From Firmicutes bacterium ADurb.Bin467 (GTDB lineage Bacteria > Bacillota > Clostridia > Christensenellales > Aristaeellaceae), in the NCBI GenBank assembly GCA_002068815.1, contig MWAC01000079.1, positions 1-10,306 of the forward strand: a stretch of 10,306 nucleotides of DNA, read 5' to 3'. The notes under the pieces are model-generated. The model saw only the letters and a program-made list of their open reading frames with translations, did not search any database and was not told where the DNA came from. A program made the translations under genes and the position numbers. How positions within the stretch are numbered: position 1 is the first letter of the stretch; every line of letters starts with the position of its first letter. Below, piece after piece: positions 6,030 through 10,306 of the stretch.

Positions 6030-8572
6030 AGCCCTATAAGAATCGCATATTGATCCTGTGCCTCGTGCTCGTCGCGGCGTTCACCGCGGTCTATTTCCGG
6101 ATGAACGCGATGATGATCAAGAACGGCGACGCCTACGCCGAGCGCGCGAGCAGCAAGTCCACGAAGACGCTGACCCTGACGGGCATGCGCGGCACGATCT
6201 ACGACGCGAACATGACGCCCATGGCCTACGACCGGCGCAGCTTCAACGTGACGTTCTACCGCGACCCGTCGAAGTCCGGAGACGTTGAGCGCGAGAGCTA
6301 CACGCGCTCGATCCTCGAGGCGATACGGCTCGTCGAGTCGAACGGAAAGAGCACGATCACCGAGTTCTGGCTCAAGAAGGACGAGGACGGCGTGTGGCGC
6401 TTCGACACGGGCTCCGGCAACGAGGCGGTCGAGGCCGCGCGCGAAAAGCAGTGGCGGCAGAACTTCTACCTGGTCGACACGGCGAACATCCCCCATCCGG
6501 AAGAGGAGCTGATGAACGAGCTGCTGGATAAGTACTTCGTGCTGAAAATCCTTCGCGAGGAGATGGAGGCGCAGTACGGCGAACCGTACGCGGAGGGGCT
6601 CAAGGACGAGGACGTCGTGCTCGCAAACGAGGAAGTGGTCGTCAAGGTGCTCGCAATCTGGCAGGCGTCGCGCATGAACGCGTTCAACTCGCAGCCGGTG
6701 CCGATCGCCTACGACGTCGGCTTCGAGACGGTCTCCGAGGTCGAGGCGCGCACGATGAACCTCGACGGCATCTCCGCGCAGGAGAGCTCCGAGCGCGTCT
6801 ATCCGCAGAAGAACATCGCCTGCCACGCGGTCGGCTACATCGGAAAGATCACGAGCGACGACCAGCTCGCCGCCTATAGGGCCAAGGGCTACCCGACCGA
6901 CGCGATGGTCGGCGTTTCGGGCATCGAGGCGTCGATGGAGGACCAGCTCTCGCCCTACATCGCCTACCGGCAGGGCGAAAGCGTCGTCGAGATCGACACG
7001 CGCGGCAAGATCGTGCGCGAGATCGAGAACACCGCGCCCGTCGACGGAAACTCGATCGTGCTCACGATCGACCACAACCTGCAGGCGGTCATGCGCTCGG
7101 CGCTTCAGTCGACGATCAACCAGATCAACCGCGAGCAGCGCCAGCAGATGGAGAGCGGGACGTGGCAGCGCAGGAACGCGACCGAGCTCGCGCGCTACGA
7201 GGACATGGGATACCCCGTGCAATTGGCCAAGACCGGCGCGATGATCGCGATGGACCCGAACTCCGGAAGGGTTCTGGGTTACGTCAGCCTCCCGGACTAC
7301 GACCTGTCGCTGTTCGAGGGCGGCATAGACCCGGGCGAGTGGTCGGAGATCGTCAACAACGAGGGAAACCCGCTGTTCGACCGCGCGATCTCCGCGAAGG
7401 ACGCGCCGGGCTCGACCTTCAAGCTCTGCACGGCGCTCGCGGGGCTTGCGACCGGTGAGATCACGATCGACACGCGCATCAGCGACAGGGGCGGGTTTTA
7501 CGAGACCGACAAGACGAACCCGGCGATGTGCTGGATTCCGGCCTCGCAGCGGTGGAAGCACCAGAACCAGACCGTCGTCGAGGGGCTCTCGAACTCGTGC
7601 AACTTCTTCTTCTACACGGTCGGCTACAAGGTCGGCGTCAAGCGGATGACGGAGTGGGCGGCGCAGTTGGGGCTTACGTCCCGCACGAACATAGAGCTTC
7701 CGGGCGAGGCGACGAGCTTCGTCGGCAACCAGCAGATGCTCTACGACCCGGACGTGCCGATCGCAAGCCAGCAGACCTACAAGCCGCTGATCGCCGCGAA
7801 CACGCTTCGCAACCTGATCAAGGGCATCGGCGAGGAGCGCAACATCGAGTACGAGGACGAGCGCGTCAACGAGATCGTCAAAAAGCTGATGGACGTCGCG
7901 GTCAGCTACGACACGCGCGAGTCCTGGCCGAGGGCGATCCGCGACATACTCATCTACGACCTGAACCTGCCGGAGCAGTACATCTCGGCGAACTACCTCG
8001 GCAACACGATCTCGACCTACATCCAGGACCTGTACTGGACGCCGAACGAGACGATCATGATGTCCATCGGCCAGTCGATCACGCAGATCACGCCGATCGC
8101 GGCGGCGCGCTACGTGTCGGCGATCGCGAACGGCGGCACCGTCTACGACGCGCAGATCATCGACAAGATCATCGCGCCGGACGGAACGGTCGTGCTCGAC
8201 AAGGAGCCGGTCGTCGCCAACAGGATCGAGACGGACGACATCTACTTCCAGAAGATACGCGAGGGCATGGAGAACGTGACCTCGGCCGAGAACGAGGGCA
8301 CCGCCGGCGAGGCGTTCAAGAACTTCAAGTACAAGGTCGCGGCGAAGACGGGGACCTCGCAGAGGACGAAGATCGACGTCGAGAACAACTCGTGGCTCGT
8401 GTGCTACGCGCCCGCGGACGACCCGAAGATCGCGGTCGTCGTCTACATCCAGAACGGCTTCGCGGGCCTGCGCTCCGCGAACGCCGCGAAGGAGACGATC
8501 CGGTATTACCTCGACAACTACGGCGGCTACGAGGATTCGTCGGTGTCCGAAGAGTACACGGTGGCGGAATAG
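6026..8572 (+). CDS. mrdA: Penicillin-binding protein 2 (class B, elongation-specific transpeptidase)
   Basis: Monofunctional DD-transpeptidase that cross-links lateral-wall peptidoglycan and pairs with RodA. One signal-anchor helix lies at about residues 7-24, followed by the pedestal start MRGTIYDANMTPMAYDRR. All catalytic motifs of the penicillin-binding fold are present: STFK at 463-466 (active serine S463, within APGSTFK), SCN at 524-526 and KTGT at 774-777. YLDNYGGYED lies near the C-terminus. It is 848 residues, against roughly 600-700 for most PBP2 proteins. The extra length lies partly in a long charged pedestal region (about residues 105-215). The rest is an insertion between ELPGE (557-561) and SIGQS (680-684), where about 118 residues stand in place of some 30-40. 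This insertion looks helical and charged (NLIKGIGEERNIEYEDE, VNEIVKKLMDV). Translation starts at TTG with a strong ribosome site. rodA follows after 22 bases, the classic mrdA-mrdB pairing. Confidence 0.95.
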   Translation: MKPYKNRILILCLVLVAAFTAVYFRMNAMMIKNGDAYAERASSKSTKTLTLTGMRGTIYDANMTPMAYDRRSFNVTFYRDPSKSGDVERESYTRSILEAIRLVESNGKSTITEFWLKKDEDGVWRFDTGSGNEAVEAAREKQWRQNFYLVDTANIPHPEEELMNELLDKYFVLKILREEMEAQYGEPYAEGLKDEDVVLANEEVVVKVLAIWQASRMNAFNSQPVPIAYDVGFETVSEVEARTMNLDGISAQESSERVYPQKNIACHAVGYIGKITSDDQLAAYRAKGYPTDAMVGVSGIEASMEDQLSPYIAYRQGESVVEIDTRGKIVREIENTAPVDGNSIVLTIDHNLQAVMRSALQSTINQINREQRQQMESGTWQRRNATELARYEDMGYPVQLAKTGAMIAMDPNSGRVLGYVSLPDYDLSLFEGGIDPGEWSEIVNNEGNPLFDRAISAKDAPGSTFKLCTALAGLATGEITIDTRISDRGGFYETDKTNPAMCWIPASQRWKHQNQTVVEGLSNSCNFFFYTVGYKVGVKRMTEWAAQLGLTSRTNIELPGEATSFVGNQQMLYDPDVPIASQQTYKPLIAANTLRNLIKGIGEERNIEYEDERVNEIVKKLMDVAVSYDTRESWPRAIRDILIYDLNLPEQYISANYLGNTISTYIQDLYWTPNETIMMSIGQSITQITPIAAARYVSAIANGGTVYDAQIIDKIIAPDGTVVLDKEPVVANRIETDDIYFQKIREGMENVTSAENEGTAGEAFKNFKYKVAAKTGTSQRTKIDVENNSWLVCYAPADDPKIAVVVYIQNGFAGLRSANAAKETIRYYLDNYGGYEDSSVSEEYTVAE

Positions 8573-8594
8573 AAACGGGAGAAGGAGCCGACCG

Positions 8595-9830
8595 ATGCGA
8601 GCAAAGCTGACGGCGCTGTTGAAGCAGCTGCGCCTGAACAAATTTGACCGGAGCCTGATGCGGTATTTCGACTGGCCGCTGTTTCTGATCGTGCTGGTCA
8701 TATCGCTGTTCGGCGTCGTGTGCATCTTCTCCGCGTCGACGATCTCCGTCACGCAGACCCCCTCGACCGTCATGGAGATGCTCGAGACGCAGCCGGTCAC
8801 CTACGCGCGGCTGCAGCTGATCTGGCTCGGCGCGGGCCTGCTCGCGATGATGGCGATCATCTACTTCGGCTACGACCTGTACGGCCACTACGCGAACACG
8901 TTCTACATACTCAACATCGTGCTGCTCGTGGTCGTGCTCGGCATGGACCCGAAGCGCGGCGGCATGACCGCGTTCTTCACGTGGGGCTCGACCGCCGAGC
9001 GCACGTTCCAGCCGTCCGAGGTCGGCAAGGTCGCGATGATCATCGCGTTCGCCCGCGCGTTTTCGGCGCGCGTGAAGCCCGTCATGCACGTGCGCGACCT
9101 GATCCCGCTCGTGATCTACATGGGCATACCGCTGACCCTGATCGTCGCGCAGCCGGACGTCGGAACGGCGCTTGTGTACCTCGCGGTGTTCTCGATCATG
9201 GTGTTCGTATCCGGCACGAACTACAAATTGCTGCTCGCGGTCATGAGCTGCATCGTGCTTCTGGTCATCCCGGTCTGGTATTTCATGAACTCCTCGGACA
9301 ACTTCCGCATGATGCGCATTCTGATCTGGCTCGACCCGGAGAGCTACCCGGACTACGCGCGGCAGGTCATCAACGCGCAGACCGCGGTCGGCTCCGGCGG
9401 CATGTGGGGGAAGGGGATCGTCTCGCCGGGGAGCTTCGCGTCGCTCGGCTACATCTCCGACGACCATACGGATTTCATCTTCGCGATCTGCTGCGAGAGC
9501 TTCGGCATGGTCGGCGCGTCCGCGCTCGTGCTCTTGTACGCGCTGTTGCTCGGGCGGATGTTCTACCTGTCGACGAAGGCCGCGGACGCGTTCGGCGCGT
9601 ACCTGATCATCGGCGTCGCGTCGATGCTCACGTTCCACATCGTCGAAAATATCGCGATGGTCATAGGGCTTTTGCCCGTCACGGGCATTCCTCTGCCGTT
9701 CATGAGCTACGGGGGCTCGAACATGATCACGAACATGCTGGGCATAGGGCTCGTGATGAACGTCGTCATGCGCTCGAGGAACAGAGAGGTCAAGAACCGG
9801 ATCGTCACGAGCAGGGAGATACGGCTGTAA
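8595..9830 (+). CDS. rodA: RodA, SEDS peptidoglycan glycosyltransferase
   Basis: Polytopic SEDS enzyme that polymerises lipid II into glycan strands together with PBP2; 411 residues with about ten hydrophobic segments. Family motifs, in order: FGVVCIFSAST in the first transmembrane segment (starting about residue 26), ERTFQPSEVGKVA, AQPDVGTALVYL, and QTAVGSGGMWGKG. Then come DDHTDFIFA, with D293 matching the essential extracellular-loop aspartate of SEDS proteins, and GLLPVTGIPLPFMSYGGSN. The usual EE pair after HTDFIFA is ES here, so the first Glu is kept. The choice of RodA over FtsW comes from its position next to PBP2 and mreBCD. The ATG is preceded by GGAGAAGGAG at 8578-8587 with 7-base spacing. 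It is the last gene of the operon and is followed at once by the inverted repeats that end the transcript. Confidence 0.95.
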   Translation: MRAKLTALLKQLRLNKFDRSLMRYFDWPLFLIVLVISLFGVVCIFSASTISVTQTPSTVMEMLETQPVTYARLQLIWLGAGLLAMMAIIYFGYDLYGHYANTFYILNIVLLVVVLGMDPKRGGMTAFFTWGSTAERTFQPSEVGKVAMIIAFARAFSARVKPVMHVRDLIPLVIYMGIPLTLIVAQPDVGTALVYLAVFSIMVFVSGTNYKLLLAVMSCIVLLVIPVWYFMNSSDNFRMMRILIWLDPESYPDYARQVINAQTAVGSGGMWGKGIVSPGSFASLGYISDDHTDFIFAICCESFGMVGASALVLLYALLLGRMFYLSTKAADAFGAYLIIGVASMLTFHIVENIAMVIGLLPVTGIPLPFMSYGGSNMITNMLGIGLVMNVVMRSRNREVKNRIVTSREIRL

Positions 9831-9831
9831 G

Positions 9832-9858
9832 GCGTCGAAAAACCTCGTTTTTCGACGC
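9832..9858 (+). terminator. Perfect 11-bp hairpin just after rodA, probable bidirectional terminator
   Basis: GCGTCGAAAAA (9832-9842) and TTTTTCGACGC (9848-9858) form a perfect 11-base-pair stem with loop CCTCG, starting one base after the rodA stop. Only TTT follows on the plus strand. The A5/T5 run inside the stem gives symmetry on both strands, as often seen between convergent genes. It probably acts with the second hairpin. Confidence 0.65.
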
Positions 9859-9861
9859 TTT

Positions 9862-9893
9862 GAGGCGTCCTCGCGGGCGCCTCTTGATTTATT
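9862..9893 (+). terminator. Second hairpin with T-rich tail, intrinsic terminator of the operon
   Basis: GAGGCGTCC (9862-9870) pairs with GGGCGCCTC (9875-9883) in a 9-base-pair stem with one G-U pair and loop TCGC. It is followed by the T-rich TTGATTTATT at 9884-9893, the layout of a plus-strand intrinsic terminator. The tail runs over the stop codon of the convergent rsmI gene (9889-9891). Confidence 0.7.
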
Positions 9894-10306
9894 CGAGCCT
9901 TTTGAGAAACAGCTTCGCCCTGTAAATTTGGTTTCGGGGGAAGCCCCGGGCCTGCGCGAAATGCTCGGCCTCGTCGATGGTCGCGCCCGAAAACAGCCTC
10001 TCGGCCATGGCCGCGACGGCACTTTCCCCGGCGGATGGGGGCTTCCCGATCGGGGGGAGCGCGCTCAGGTCCGCGACGACGCAATACTCGCCCTTTTCGA
10101 GGTTCGGGTTTTCGCGAAGGGCCTTCAGCGCGTCCGCCGGGGAGCCGCGCCGCATCCACTCGAATTTCTTCGTCAGGTCGCAGAACACCGCGAGCATGCA
10201 CTCGGGCCATCGCTCCGCGATCCGCTCGACGAGCGCCGCGACGCGGTGCGGAGACTCGTAATAGACCGCGACCGGGACGCCCGACGCGCGCGCCGCATCG
10301 AGCGCG
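9889..10306 (-). CDS. rsmI: 16S rRNA (cytidine(1402)-2'-O)-methyltransferase RsmI, C-terminal part
   Basis: RsmI uses S-adenosylmethionine to 2'-O-methylate C1402 in the decoding centre of 16S rRNA. The minus-strand frame is open from the right edge to a TAA at 9889-9891, giving about 138 residues, roughly the second half of a protein usually of 270-290. The diagnostic motif is VAVYYESPHRV, the family's YESPHR signature, encoded near 10240-10270. It is followed by LAVFCDLTKKFEWMRRGSPA, matching the usual RELTKxxEExxRG block, and GEYCVVADL, matching GExVxVV. A small C-terminal domain follows (SAVAAMAERLFSGATIDEAE, then a basic end FPRNQIYRAKLFLKRLE), where RsmI has a helical tail. The Met encoded at 10195-10197 is internal; the true start lies outside the window. 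In the usual RELTK element the Arg-Glu is CD here. The gene is convergent with the cell-wall operon. Confidence 0.88.
   Translation of the reverse strand, partial: ALDAARASGVPVAVYYESPHRVAALVERIAERWPECMLAVFCDLTKKFEWMRRGSPADALKALRENPNLEKGEYCVVADLSALPPIGKPPSAGESAVAAMAERLFSGATIDEAEHFAQARGFPRNQIYRAKLFLKRLE

Noticed and set aside
5990..8800. A 936-codon open frame on the minus strand opposite PBP2
   Set aside because: It mirrors the codon pattern of the GC-rich plus-strand gene; the product is an Arg/Asp/Val/Leu-rich stretch with no recognisable domain, and the plus-strand frame has all transpeptidase motifs.
8595..9830. FtsW rather than RodA
   Set aside because: Sequence motifs are shared by both, but the position after an elongation-type PBP2 and mreBCD favours RodA.
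8325..10022. A 565-codon minus-strand open frame opposite rodA and running into the rsmI end
   Set aside because: Low-complexity Arg/His/Asp composition and overlap with both rodA and the true rsmI frame.
10195..10197. ATG on the minus strand as the start of a small separate gene
   Set aside because: The frame continues upstream through the YESPHR signature, so this is an internal Met of rsmI.

Overview
The window is very GC-rich (roughly two-thirds G+C by eye) and densely coding. It carries a chromosomal core region typical of a Gram-positive, Clostridia-like bacterium. The maf-mreB-mreC-mreD order recalls the Bacillus/Clostridium mre locus, Shine-Dalgarno sites are strong, and one gene uses a TTG start. 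A high-GC gut-type Clostridia lineage is my inference; no rRNA or marker in the window fixes the taxon. There is no stretch over 300 bases without a gene, and no tRNA, rRNA, CRISPR array, insertion sequence or phage gene was seen.

Layout, left to right. (1) Positions 1-2719, plus strand: two flavoproteins coupled by an ATGA overlap. The first is an HI0933-type NAD(P)/FAD-dependent oxidoreductase cut by the left edge, and the second is a COG2509-type FAD-dependent dehydrogenase. (2) Positions 2720-2795: a short AT-richer gap with an extended -10 sigma-A-type promoter. (3) Positions 2796-9830, plus strand: maf, mreB-like, mreC, mreD, PBP2 (mrdA) and rodA, packed with overlaps or gaps of 9-22 bases, so very probably one operon. 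(4) Positions 9831-9888: two inverted repeats serving as terminator between convergent genes. (5) Positions 9889-10306, minus strand: the C-terminal part of rsmI, cut by the right edge.

The six-gene operon encodes almost a whole elongasome: the cytoskeletal protein (MreB-like), its membrane partners (MreC, MreD), the SEDS glycosyltransferase (RodA) and the cognate class B transpeptidase (PBP2). This supports a lateral-wall-synthesising, probably rod-shaped cell. The PBP2 and RodA catalytic motifs are intact.

The window does not look like a new defence or mobile system. What stands out are departures from family norms inside core genes. The MreB-like protein has lost both glutamates of its IEEP motif and the aspartate of its DIGGGTT motif. 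Maf lacks the whole DKAGAY/GIQ block through a clean in-frame gap. PBP2 is unusually long, with a large insertion between its SxN and KTG motifs.
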